DNA of 64,000 nucleotides, taken from assembly GCA_034112445.1 (NCBI GenBank), contig JAWUVI010000004.1:1-64000 (forward strand), read 5' to 3'. Position numbers and translations under genes: made by a program. This DNA is from Pelagadaptatus sp034112445 (GTDB lineage: Bacteria > Pseudomonadota > Gammaproteobacteria > Pseudomonadales > Cellvibrionaceae). Below, piece by piece: positions 34,755 to 43,059 of the stretch. The notes under the pieces are model-generated. The model worked only from the letters and a program-made list of their open reading frames with translations. It was not told the origin of the DNA and did no database searches. Position 1 is the stretch's first letter; every line of letters starts with the position of its first letter.

Positions 34755-37170
34755 TTGCTATCATTGTGATTTGCCTGTCCCGCCGAATTCTAATTTCACC
34801 TTATTGATTGCAGGCAATGAAGAAAGCTTTTGTTGCCCTGGCTGCCAAGCGGTAACGAGTATCATCCACGAAGGTGGCTTAAGTCAGTATTATAAATTCC
34901 GAACCGAAAAGAGCACTCGCCCTGACATACAGAAAGAGTCTTTTAAGGCTTTTGATGACCTTACTATTCAATCAGAATTTGTTAAAGATTTATCCGGAAA
35001 TCAAGCACAAGCGTCCCTGCTCCTTGAGGGAATTTCCTGTGCCGCGTGTGTGTGGCTCATAGAAAAATATATGAGTGCGGTTGACGGAGTTGTGAAGGTC
35101 AGCGTCAGCGCTGCAACGCATCGTTGTTTGATAACATGGGATAAAAATCATGTACAGTTAAGTGCCATCATGCTGCACTTAACGAGCATTGGTTATAAGC
35201 CAATACCTGCTACTCATGATAGGCAATTAGAACTACAGACCAGAGAAAAGCGCCAAGCATTAATGAGGTTATCTCTGGCTGGCTTTGGAATGATGCAAGT
35301 AATGATGGTGGCCGTTATTCTTTATGCTGGTGCAGATGATTCATGGACACGCTTTTTCCGTTGGCTTAGTTTAATTATTGCTACACCAGTAGTTCTTTTT
35401 AGTGCGAGGCCATTCTTTCGTGCAGCTTTAAGCGCAATTAAAACACGGCATTTAGTTATGGATGTGCCCGTGTCTCTAGCTATAGGTTTTGCTTATTTAG
35501 CCAGTGTTTGGGCAACACTTACCGGGCGTGGTGAAGTCTATTTCGAATCTGTCTCTATGTTTACTTTCTTTTTATTATTAGGTCGTTACTTAGAAATGCG
35601 AGCTCGTCATCGGAACGGCATAGAAAGTAATCGCATGGCGCAACTATTGCCTCTTACGACTCAAGTATTGCAAAAGAGTACTGGCGAATGGATCTATGCA
35701 CCTGTTAAAGCGTTAAATGTAAATGATCACGTTTTAATTTCTGCCGGTTCAACAGTTCCTTGTGACGGAATAATCATTGAAGGTCAGGGTGGCATAGCGG
35801 AAGCATTGCTTACGGGTGAGTCTGCAGAAGTATATAAAGAAATGGGTGACCGTGTTATTGCTGGTACCGTTAACGGGTCAAACGTATTAACCGTTCAAGT
35901 AACGGCGGTAGGCACAAAAACACAGTTGTCGGCTATCGAGTCTTTAGTGGATCAGGCGCAACAAGAAAAACCACAGCAAGTAACAGTGGCTGATTATTTA
36001 GCTGGCTATTTTGTGGCGGCGGTTTTAGTTGTAGCCGTAGTGGTTTTTGTCAGTTGGTGGAATATTGATTCCAGTAAAGCCTTCTGGGTCACATTATCAG
36101 TGCTAGTTGTTACGTGTCCGTGCGCATTGTCTTTGGCTGTTCCAACAGCCTTAACTTCTGCGATTGGTTGGTTGCGAAATCATGGTTTACTCATAACTCG
36201 TGGTCATGTACTTGAGGTTTTGCCTAATATTACCCATGTGATTTTTGATAAAACGGGAACCTTAACGAAAGGACAGCCAAAAATTAATCGAATTTTAATG
36301 GCTGACGGATCTGAAATAACACAAGCTAATAAAGAGTGGTATTTGTCTATTTGTGCTGCTCTTGAGGAGGGTTCTTCGCATCCAATTGCCCGTGCATTCA
36401 TTTCGTTCAGTGTCGGAAGTATAAAGGCCAGTTGTGTGCGTCAAACTCTGGGATCTGGGGTTGAAGGTGTTATAAATAGTGTTGAGTATAAATTAGGCGG
36501 ACCCATTTTTTCATGTCCAGACCATGTCTTGCCAACTTTAAAGTGCCCGGAAGTAACAGGTAAATGGTTGTTGCTCGCCAATGACATGAAAGCATTAATG
36601 TGGATTCAGATTGCCGATAGCATAAGACCGGAAGCTGAATACACGATAAAAGAGTTAAGTCGTTTGGGTTTATCTCTAGAGCTTTTAAGTGGTGATAATG
36701 AGATTGAGGTCTCCAGTGTCGCCAAAGAAATAGGCCTGAAAAATTATCGCAGTAGTATGTCCCCCGATGACAAATTAAAATACGTACAAGCGCTACAAGC
36801 TGAAGGCAAAAAAGTGCTGATGATTGGTGATGGAATTAATGATGTGCCTGTTTTAAGTGGTGCGGATGTATCTATGGCTATGTCTGGCGCAACTGATTTA
36901 GCACAGACGCGAGCAGATAGCATTTTGTTGGATAATAATTTAACAGTTTTGTTAAAAGCATTTTCATGTGCTGAGTTAACAACAAAAATCATTAAGCAAA
37001 ATTTATCATGGGCGGTTTCATACAATATATTAGCCTTGCCTTTGGCTGCGATGGCATTTATACCACCTTATGCGGCGGCGGCGGGAATGTCTTTAAGTTC
37101 GTTGATTGTTGTAGCTAATGCTTTGCGAATTTCAAAGAAAGAACCTGATGCTGTTCAGGCTGGTCTTTAA
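34747..37170 (+). CDS. ccoI: CcoI, copper-transporting P1B-ATPase
   Basis: An 807-residue copper-exporting ATPase that delivers copper for cbb3 assembly. The N-terminal extension carries Cys motifs (CYHC and CCPGC), followed by a heavy-metal-associated domain with CAAC. Eight membrane helices follow, with the metal site CPC in VTCPCALSLAVPTA. Other motifs are the actuator TGES, the phosphorylation site DKTGTLTKG and the hinge GDGINDVP. The frame runs back to 34717, but the ATG at 34747 overlaps the ccoH stop in the usual way. The extra N-terminal domain is typical of the CcoI/FixI group. Confidence 0.94.
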   Translation: MSDCYHCDLPVPPNSNFTLLIAGNEESFCCPGCQAVTSIIHEGGLSQYYKFRTEKSTRPDIQKESFKAFDDLTIQSEFVKDLSGNQAQASLLLEGISCAACVWLIEKYMSAVDGVVKVSVSAATHRCLITWDKNHVQLSAIMLHLTSIGYKPIPATHDRQLELQTREKRQALMRLSLAGFGMMQVMMVAVILYAGADDSWTRFFRWLSLIIATPVVLFSARPFFRAALSAIKTRHLVMDVPVSLAIGFAYLASVWATLTGRGEVYFESVSMFTFFLLLGRYLEMRARHRNGIESNRMAQLLPLTTQVLQKSTGEWIYAPVKALNVNDHVLISAGSTVPCDGIIIEGQGGIAEALLTGESAEVYKEMGDRVIAGTVNGSNVLTVQVTAVGTKTQLSAIESLVDQAQQEKPQQVTVADYLAGYFVAAVLVVAVVVFVSWWNIDSSKAFWVTLSVLVVTCPCALSLAVPTALTSAIGWLRNHGLLITRGHVLEVLPNITHVIFDKTGTLTKGQPKINRILMADGSEITQANKEWYLSICAALEEGSSHPIARAFISFSVGSIKASCVRQTLGSGVEGVINSVEYKLGGPIFSCPDHVLPTLKCPEVTGKWLLLANDMKALMWIQIADSIRPEAEYTIKELSRLGLSLELLSGDNEIEVSSVAKEIGLKNYRSSMSPDDKLKYVQALQAEGKKVLMIGDGINDVPVLSGADVSMAMSGATDLAQTRADSILLDNNLTVLLKAFSCAELTTKIIKQNLSWAVSYNILALPLAAMAFIPPYAAAAGMSLSSLIVVANALRISKKEPDAVQAGL

Positions 37171-37186
37171 CAATTGGTGTTTAATA

Positions 37187-37408
37187 ATGGAAATATTATA
37201 TTTATTGGTTCCTATAGCGTTAGTGTTTTTAGCTATAGCCATTAAGTTACTTTTTTGGGCTGTGAACAATGGCCAGTATGACGATCTTGATACCGAAGGG
37301 TATCGTATTTTATTTGATGATGATGCGGTAGCAACGAGAATTAAAACACCACCCCTCGACAAAAAAGGTTCTGAAGATGAAAATAATAAGCCTGATGCTA
37401 ACGAGTAG
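37187..37408 (+). CDS. ccoS: CcoS, cbb3 oxidase assembly protein
   Basis: A 73-residue protein with a single N-terminal helix (MEILYLLVPIALVFL onward), then LLFWAVNNGQYDDLDTEGYR, the family's signature. The acidic tail varies among species. CcoS is required for cofactor insertion into the cbb3 complex in Rhodobacter. The preferred ATG at 37187 gives the family length; the frame is open further upstream within ccoI. Confidence 0.88.
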   Translation: MEILYLLVPIALVFLAIAIKLLFWAVNNGQYDDLDTEGYRILFDDDAVATRIKTPPLDKKGSEDENNKPDANE

Positions 37409-37434
37409 AGCTTAATAGATATTGGGAGTTAAGA

Positions 37435-38223
37435 ATGTTTGATTGGTTTAACCAGTCCACAGTATTTGCACCGTATATAACGGCTTTTATGTTGGGACTG
37501 CTTGGTGGCATGCACTGTATTGGTATGTGCGGCGGAATAATTGGCGCGCTCAGTTTTTCTATTTCTGACGAAGAAAAAAGTAAGCGTTGGCAAATTCTAA
37601 CGTCATATAATATTGGTCGTATCAGCAGTTATGCTTTGATTGGGGCTGTCGCGGGCAGTATTAGCTATCAGTTTGGTGGCGGGCACCAGCTTGGCATTAT
37701 GCGTATTCTGGCAGGAGCTTTGTTAATTGCCATGGGGCTCTATTTAGCTAATTGGTGGCAAGGTATAACTTTTTTAGAGCGAATTGGTTCATTGTTTTGG
37801 AAAAAAATACAACCTCTAAGTTCTTATGTGATGCCAGTTAAAAATTCAGGGCAAGCATTTTTATTAGGTGGACTTTGGGGGTGGTTGCCGTGCGGTTTGG
37901 TGTATTCCGCATTAGCCTATGCATTGGCACAATCGCATCCATTAGTATCGATGGGAGTTATGGCAGCCTTCGGCTTAGGTACGTTACCGTTAGTTTTGGC
38001 GTCCGGTGTGTTTGCTGATCGAGTAAAATATTTCATCCGTAAGCAAAGCGTACGCTCGATAATTGGTATTTTAGTTATACTTTTTGGTGTTTGGACCATT
38101 CTAATGCCAATGCAACATATGTCAGAGATGGACCATTCTAATATGGAGCACTCTAATATGGCCCCGTCCACGATGGATAAAGGTCAAATGGATCACAGTC
38201 AAATGGATCATTCAAACCACTGA
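37435..38223 (+). CDS. TauE/SafE-like membrane protein with Met/His-rich tail
   Basis: A 262-residue protein with about six to seven hydrophobic helices of the TauE/SafE / DsbD-like class often found behind ccoGHIS. Near the start, GGMHCIGMCGG is the conserved Cys-containing helix, and GLWGWLPCGLVYSAL has a second conserved Cys. From about residue 225 the tail becomes rich in Met and His (HMSEMDHSN, then repeated MDHS/MEHS units), a pattern typical of copper-binding segments. With its location, this suggests handling of copper or redox state for oxidase assembly. Transport of sulphite, as in generic family labels, is not supported. Confidence 0.8.
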   Translation: MFDWFNQSTVFAPYITAFMLGLLGGMHCIGMCGGIIGALSFSISDEEKSKRWQILTSYNIGRISSYALIGAVAGSISYQFGGGHQLGIMRILAGALLIAMGLYLANWWQGITFLERIGSLFWKKIQPLSSYVMPVKNSGQAFLLGGLWGWLPCGLVYSALAYALAQSHPLVSMGVMAAFGLGTLPLVLASGVFADRVKYFIRKQSVRSIIGILVILFGVWTILMPMQHMSEMDHSNMEHSNMAPSTMDKGQMDHSQMDHSNH

Positions 38224-38230
38224 GGTAATT

Positions 38231-38611
38231 ATGCGTTTATTACATACAATGTTGAGAGTTGTTAATCTCGATGCATCAATTGATTTTTATTCTGAAGTTT
38301 TAGGGATGAAATTGTTACGACGTAAAGATTACCCAAGCGGGCGCTTCACTTTAGCATTTTTGGGCTACGGAGATGAGTCTGCAGCTACGGTGTTGGAGTT
38401 AACTCATAATTGGGATGTGCAAAGCTATGATCTTGGTACGGCTTACGGGCATATTGCCATTGAGGTTGATGATGTTTATAAAGCGTGTGACTTGATTAAA
38501 AATGCCGGAGGAAAAGTAGTCAGAGCGGCGGGTCCTATGCAGCATGGCAATACGATACTGGCATTTGTAGAAGATCCTGATGGTTATAAGATTGAGCTGT
38601 TATCACCTTAA
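38231..38611 (+). CDS. gloA: Glyoxalase I (lactoylglutathione lyase)
   Basis: A 126-residue vicinal-oxygen-chelate enzyme converting the methylglyoxal-glutathione adduct to lactoylglutathione. The metal ligands are in the expected places: His5 (RLLHTML), a Glu in LELTHNW, a His in YGHIAIEV and a C-terminal Glu in YKIELL. Length fits the short Ni2+-type bacterial enzyme. It starts only eight bases after the TauE-like gene, so it may be the last gene of the cco assembly transcript, although the function is unrelated. Confidence 0.92.
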   Translation: MRLLHTMLRVVNLDASIDFYSEVLGMKLLRRKDYPSGRFTLAFLGYGDESAATVLELTHNWDVQSYDLGTAYGHIAIEVDDVYKACDLIKNAGGKVVRAAGPMQHGNTILAFVEDPDGYKIELLSP

Positions 38612-38747
38612 CGGATTTCATATTTTCTGCAGTCAACTATGTGCTCAATATTATTGAAATCTTGCCGACAGTAGGGGTAATAAAGATACTCTTATGGATT
38701 TATGAATGCTTGCAGAGAAATTGGATGATTGGCGGTACGGTTGTGAA

Positions 38748-39365
38748 ATGAAGCAAATATTTGTAGCTAACCCGAAAGGTGGGTGTGGAAAGACAACTCT
38801 GGCGGCTCAGTTGGCTAGCTGTTATGCAGGCCGTGGTGCGAGTGTTGCTTTAGTTGATCATGACCCACAACAGTCTTCAGGTGATTGGCTACGCTCTCGA
38901 CCAAAAACTTGTGCCGGTATCGTTCCTGTCATAGCTTCTCGGGGAGATGTGGCGGATGATGACTACGATTATGTTATTCATGATATGCCTGCCGCATCGG
39001 AGATTTCTTCTTTAGATGGGCTGGCTCGAGCTGGGGATAAACTGATCATTCCAATGTTGCCATCACCGACCGATATTAAGGCGGGTGTTCGATTTTTGAT
39101 GTCGCTTAATAGAAACCCATGGATTGAAGAGTCTGGTTTAGATGTTGGGTTGGTGGCCAATAGAGTGAAATCTAATACCAACTATTTCAAAGTACTAACG
39201 GCTTTTCTAGAAGAAGTTAATATTCCTTTAATTGCCTCTATTCGTGACACGCAAAACTACATTAAAGCAATGGATAGTGGCGTTAGCATTTTTGATCTTC
39301 CCCCCAGTCGAGTGAAAAAAGACATTGACCAGTGGCAGCCATTGCTAGACTGGATTTCTGATTAG
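38748..39365 (+). CDS. Orphan ParA/MinD-family ATPase
   Basis: A 205-residue deviant-Walker ATPase. NPKGGCGKTT (residues 8-17) holds the signature Lys of ParA/MinD proteins, and DHDPQQS follows at the usual place. I prefer the ATG at 38748 because the motif is then at the N-terminus. It is short, lacks the N-terminal DNA-binding domain of plasmid ParA, and has no parB-like partner next to it. Small orphan ParAs position various cargo such as chemoreceptors, pili or carboxysomes; the cargo here is unknown. Confidence 0.83.
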   Translation: MKQIFVANPKGGCGKTTLAAQLASCYAGRGASVALVDHDPQQSSGDWLRSRPKTCAGIVPVIASRGDVADDDYDYVIHDMPAASEISSLDGLARAGDKLIIPMLPSPTDIKAGVRFLMSLNRNPWIEESGLDVGLVANRVKSNTNYFKVLTAFLEEVNIPLIASIRDTQNYIKAMDSGVSIFDLPPSRVKKDIDQWQPLLDWISD

Positions 39366-39455
39366 TTTGTTTTAAGCCGAAAGTGGCAGTGCAAATTAGA
39401 CAATTGGTTGTTACATTGATCTCTATTGTAAATAGGTCAGATAGAGATTAATTAC

Positions 39456-40895
39456 ATGAAAACCATGTATTGGCACGATTATGAAACATGGGGCGAGATC
39501 CCTTCACAAGATAGACCATCACAATTTGCAGGGTTACGAACAGATGAGGATCTCAATATTATTGGCGCTCCCTTGGTTCTCTATTGTCAGCCTAGTAGTG
39601 ATATTGTTCCCAAACCAGAAGCGTGTTTAGTTACGGGGATCACGCCTCAAAAAGCCTTGTCAGACGGTGTACCTGAACCTGAGTTTATAGCGGCCATACA
39701 CGCTGAATTGTCGGCGCCTGAGACCTGTGGCGTTGGTTATAATACGCTTCGGTTCGATGATGAAGTTACACGTTATAGCCTATATCGAAACTTTTATGAT
39801 CCCTATGAAAGAGAGTGGAAGGCCGGTAATTCTCGTTGGGACATTATCGATATGGTGCGCCTGACTAGAACCGTTCGGCCGGAAGGTATTGAATGGCCAG
39901 ATCATGAAGATGGTAGACCCAGCTTTAAGTTAGAGCATTTAACCAAGGCAAATGGGTTGGCGCATGAGGATGCTCATGATGCTCTTTCTGATGTTTATGC
40001 AACTATAGCTGTGGCTAAATTAATCAAGCAAAAGCAGCCGAAGCTTTATGAATATGTTTATCAATTACGCGACAAAAACCGTTTAAAAGCTCTAGTTGAT
40101 CTCAACAATAAAAAACCCTTACTGCACATATCGTCAATGTTTCCCTCTGAAAATGGTTGCGCCGCTATTGTTATGCCTATTGCTATGCACCCGGTCAATA
40201 AGAATGGGGTTATAGTTTTTGATTTGTCTTCTGATCCAGCACCATTGATGGCGCTTAGTGCTGATCAGATAGCGTCAAGAGTATTCACCAAAAGAGAAGA
40301 TCTAGAAGAAGGTGTCGATAGAATTTCTTTGAAAGTAGTTCATCTTAATAAATGCCCAATACTCACAACTGTTAAGTTAATGGAACCTGCGACAGCTAAT
40401 AAATGGGGTATCGATATGTCCCGCTGTGAGAGGCATTGGCACATGCTTAAGCAAGCTAACATAAGCTCTAAGGTTCAATCTGTTTTTGGTTTGCATAAAT
40501 ACCCACCAGCACAAGATCCCGAACAGCAGTTATACGATGGTTTTATCAGTCAATCAGATAAACAACTCAGTGCAAAAGTTAGAAAAATGTCACCAGAACA
40601 ATTAATGAAGACAGAAATATTTTTTTCTGACTCTCGATTGAATACGTTATTGTGGCGCTATAAGGCTCGATTTTATCCTGCTACGCTGACTGAATCTGAA
40701 AAAATAGAATGGCAAAGTTGGCGTCATAAGAAATTAACCGATCCAAGCTTGCAGTCGGGAATAACCATAGAGGAAAGTAAGGCTAGAATTCGCGATTTGA
40801 GAAAAGGTGCAGAATTAAATAACACTATAGAGCTCAATGATGCTCAGAAGTATGTACTGATAGAGCTGGAGAAATACTTAGATACATTGTTGTAA
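39456..40895 (+). CDS. sbcB: Exodeoxyribonuclease I
   Basis: A 479-residue DEDDh exonuclease that degrades single-stranded DNA 3'-5' in repair and recombination. Exo I is HDYETWG near the N-terminus (Asp8, Glu10), followed by FAGLRTDEDL; Exo II is GYNTLRFDDE, and Exo III includes HDALSDVYAT. An SH3-like and a C-terminal helical region complete the usual layout and length. Neighbours are the orphan ParA upstream and a convergent DUF2971 gene. Confidence 0.94.
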   Translation: MKTMYWHDYETWGEIPSQDRPSQFAGLRTDEDLNIIGAPLVLYCQPSSDIVPKPEACLVTGITPQKALSDGVPEPEFIAAIHAELSAPETCGVGYNTLRFDDEVTRYSLYRNFYDPYEREWKAGNSRWDIIDMVRLTRTVRPEGIEWPDHEDGRPSFKLEHLTKANGLAHEDAHDALSDVYATIAVAKLIKQKQPKLYEYVYQLRDKNRLKALVDLNNKKPLLHISSMFPSENGCAAIVMPIAMHPVNKNGVIVFDLSSDPAPLMALSADQIASRVFTKREDLEEGVDRISLKVVHLNKCPILTTVKLMEPATANKWGIDMSRCERHWHMLKQANISSKVQSVFGLHKYPPAQDPEQQLYDGFISQSDKQLSAKVRKMSPEQLMKTEIFFSDSRLNTLLWRYKARFYPATLTESEKIEWQSWRHKKLTDPSLQSGITIEESKARIRDLRKGAELNNTIELNDAQKYVLIELEKYLDTLL

Positions 40896-40923
40896 TGTAT
40901 CTGGCTATTAGTTATTTCAAACT

Positions 40924-41835
40924 CTAGCGACTAGATTTAATTGGCTCAAATTCTAACTCATAAGCGCTGGCACTGGGCTTTGACTGAAATATTTTAGTTT
41001 GTCCGTATTTGTCTTTTAGCAGACTGTATATTTCCTTTTTATCTTGTGCTGGTGTGTTACAGCCAAAATAAACAGACATTACGTCGCTTCGTTCGAACTT
41101 TTTATCGTCAAACCATTCGGCATCGTCAGATGATGTAGCTCCAGGTTGTTCTGGTTGAGAGTCGAAACATCTCCATTCTTTCTCAGAAGAGTAGAGGGGT
41201 GAACGAATTGTAAATTTATTTTGGAAGTCGTTTTGGGCAACATGCTTTTCGCCGGCAATGATGATAGACATTTCATCGTTCAGTGTGCTGATTTGTGGGC
41301 GTGTAGGTTTATAGCTGACGGGAATACTATTTTTAATACTTGAGTATTCCCCGGTATCGAATTTTATGGCGATTCCCTTATGGTCTCCCGCATAATTTTG
41401 CCACGCAGAGATACTATCTACTTTTTCAGAAAAACAACAAACTCTCAAAGTGCGGACAAACTTTCGCCAATCGGACATCATTTGGTCGATACTTTTTTGT
41501 CTGTAATCGACAACTCGTGAAAGCAGGTCTCGCAAGACATCATGCGCTTCTTCTGGCGATTCGAAACGCTCTTCACCTCTCCAGCGGCGGATGGCGTTAA
41601 TTAGCGGGGTAGAACCTTTAGGGTCGTCAGGGGAGAATATCATTGCTGAAGCCATTTTAATGGAGGCATCAAGAAGGCTGTGAGGGTCAAAGTTAAGTTG
41701 GGATAAATGGTTTAGCTCGAACGGATCTGAGAACCTACTAGGTGAGCTCCAGCGCAGAGTTTGTGACGATAAAACACGTTTGGCTGTGTCTACATTTAGA
41801 AATTTAACAAGAGCTTCTGGTTGCTGAGTCGGCAC
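40924..41835 (-). CDS. DUF2971 family protein
   Basis: A 303-residue protein of the DUF2971 family. The family's opening pattern is visible: LVKFLNVDTAKRVLSSQTLRWSS, read in pieces, then PSRFSDPFELN. VCCFSEKVDSISAWQNYAGDH and GIAIKFDTG follow in the middle, and EKEWRCF later. No biochemical role is established; members are scattered among bacteria and often seen in variable or defence-like neighbourhoods. It is a lone minus-strand gene between sbcB and pyrB. Confidence 0.8.
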   Translation of the reverse strand: MPTQQPEALVKFLNVDTAKRVLSSQTLRWSSPSRFSDPFELNHLSQLNFDPHSLLDASIKMASAMIFSPDDPKGSTPLINAIRRWRGEERFESPEEAHDVLRDLLSRVVDYRQKSIDQMMSDWRKFVRTLRVCCFSEKVDSISAWQNYAGDHKGIAIKFDTGEYSSIKNSIPVSYKPTRPQISTLNDEMSIIIAGEKHVAQNDFQNKFTIRSPLYSSEKEWRCFDSQPEQPGATSSDDAEWFDDKKFERSDVMSVYFGCNTPAQDKKEIYSLLKDKYGQTKIFQSKPSASAYELEFEPIKSSR

Positions 41836-41995
41836 TGATGGTTCCTTTCCGCAGTTAAGTATTATTGAGCGTAAGTTTTTTAAATGAAGTAACCGGTATT
41901 ATCGGCAACTATTTGATTATATTGACTTTTACCATGCTAATAATAGCGTATTTAGCAATAAGGTAAAATTGCGATGGTGCAAAAATCTACTCATC

Positions 41996-42019
41996 GTTAC
42001 AATGGCTCAATATTGTAAC
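41996..42019. repeat. 8-bp inverted repeat in the pyrB leader
   Basis: GTTACAAT and ATTGTAAC are exact arms around an eight-base loop, 32 bp before the pyrB start, and are followed by a pyrimidine-rich stretch (ATTTTCCTTTC). It could be a weak attenuator-like hairpin or an operator. The rest of the 216-bp gap shows no gene. Confidence 0.45.
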
Positions 42020-42051
42020 ATTTTCCTTTCGAATTTGATTAGGGTCTTTAT

Positions 42052-43059
42052 ATGGACTTTGTAGGCGCTCATATTCTTTCTGTCGCTCAGTTTGAGCGGG
42101 TAGATATAGAACGTATTTTTCAAGTGGCTGATGCTATGGAGCCTTACGCTCAAAGACGTAAGGTAACACGGGTATTAGAGGGGGCGATTCTGGGAAATAT
42201 GTTTTTTGAACCGAGTACTCGAACCCGAGTCAGTTTTGGAGCGGCATTTAATCTGTTGGGTGGTGAGGTGAGAGAAACAACAGGTTTTCAGAGCTCTGCT
42301 ATTGCTAAGGGTGAGTCCTTATACGATACAGCGAGAGTCCTTTCGGGCTATAGCGATGTTATTTGTATGCGACACCCTACATCGGGATCTGTTGATGAGT
42401 TTGCGGCGGCCAGTCGAGTCCCTGTTATTAATGGTGGTGATGGTTCTAATGAGCATCCCAGTCAAGCACTATTAGATCTATACACAATCAGACAAGAGTT
42501 GAAGGATCAGAATAGACAAGTTGACGGGCTTAGGATTGCTATGATTGGAGATTTAAAGCATGGCCGCACCGTTCATTCTCTGTGTAAATTACTGTGTTTA
42601 TATCGTGGTGTTCATATAACTCTGGTGTCGCCTAAAGAGCTTGAGATGCCCGAATCTATTATTGAAATGCTGCGTAATGCAGGGCATCAAATTGTTATTT
42701 CAGAAGACTTAACCGACGGAATTTCTAGCGTTGATATTGCTTATTCAACTCGAATTCAAGAAGAGCGTTTTACTTCTCAGGAAGAGGCTGATCAATATCG
42801 CGGACGATTCCGTTTAAACCAAGCTATTTATACGAAATATTGTGAGCCTAATACCGTTATTATGCATCCCCTACCAAGAGATTCTCGTGGTGCGGCAAAT
42901 GAGTTAGATAATGATCTTAATCAAAATCCAAATTTGGCTATTTTTAGGCAAGCAGACAATGGAGTTTTAGTACGAATGGCGCTGTTTGCACTGGTGTTAG
43001 ATGTAGAGCATCAGGTGGATAAATACGCCCGAGATGTAAACTGGTTTTCCGGGCGTTAA
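42052..43059 (+). CDS. pyrB: Aspartate carbamoyltransferase catalytic chain
   Basis: A 335-residue enzyme joining carbamoyl phosphate and aspartate in pyrimidine synthesis. The carbamoyl-phosphate site is FEPSTRTRVSF near residue 54; the conserved HPSQALLDLYTI and HPLPRDSRG are also present. No pyrI regulatory gene and no pyrC-like pseudo-dihydroorotase follow, so this resembles neither the E. coli pyrBI nor the Pseudomonas pyrBC' arrangement. Its stop is immediately adjacent to the stop of the convergent regulator. Confidence 0.93.
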   Translation: MDFVGAHILSVAQFERVDIERIFQVADAMEPYAQRRKVTRVLEGAILGNMFFEPSTRTRVSFGAAFNLLGGEVRETTGFQSSAIAKGESLYDTARVLSGYSDVICMRHPTSGSVDEFAAASRVPVINGGDGSNEHPSQALLDLYTIRQELKDQNRQVDGLRIAMIGDLKHGRTVHSLCKLLCLYRGVHITLVSPKELEMPESIIEMLRNAGHQIVISEDLTDGISSVDIAYSTRIQEERFTSQEEADQYRGRFRLNQAIYTKYCEPNTVIMHPLPRDSRGAANELDNDLNQNPNLAIFRQADNGVLVRMALFALVLDVEHQVDKYARDVNWFSGR

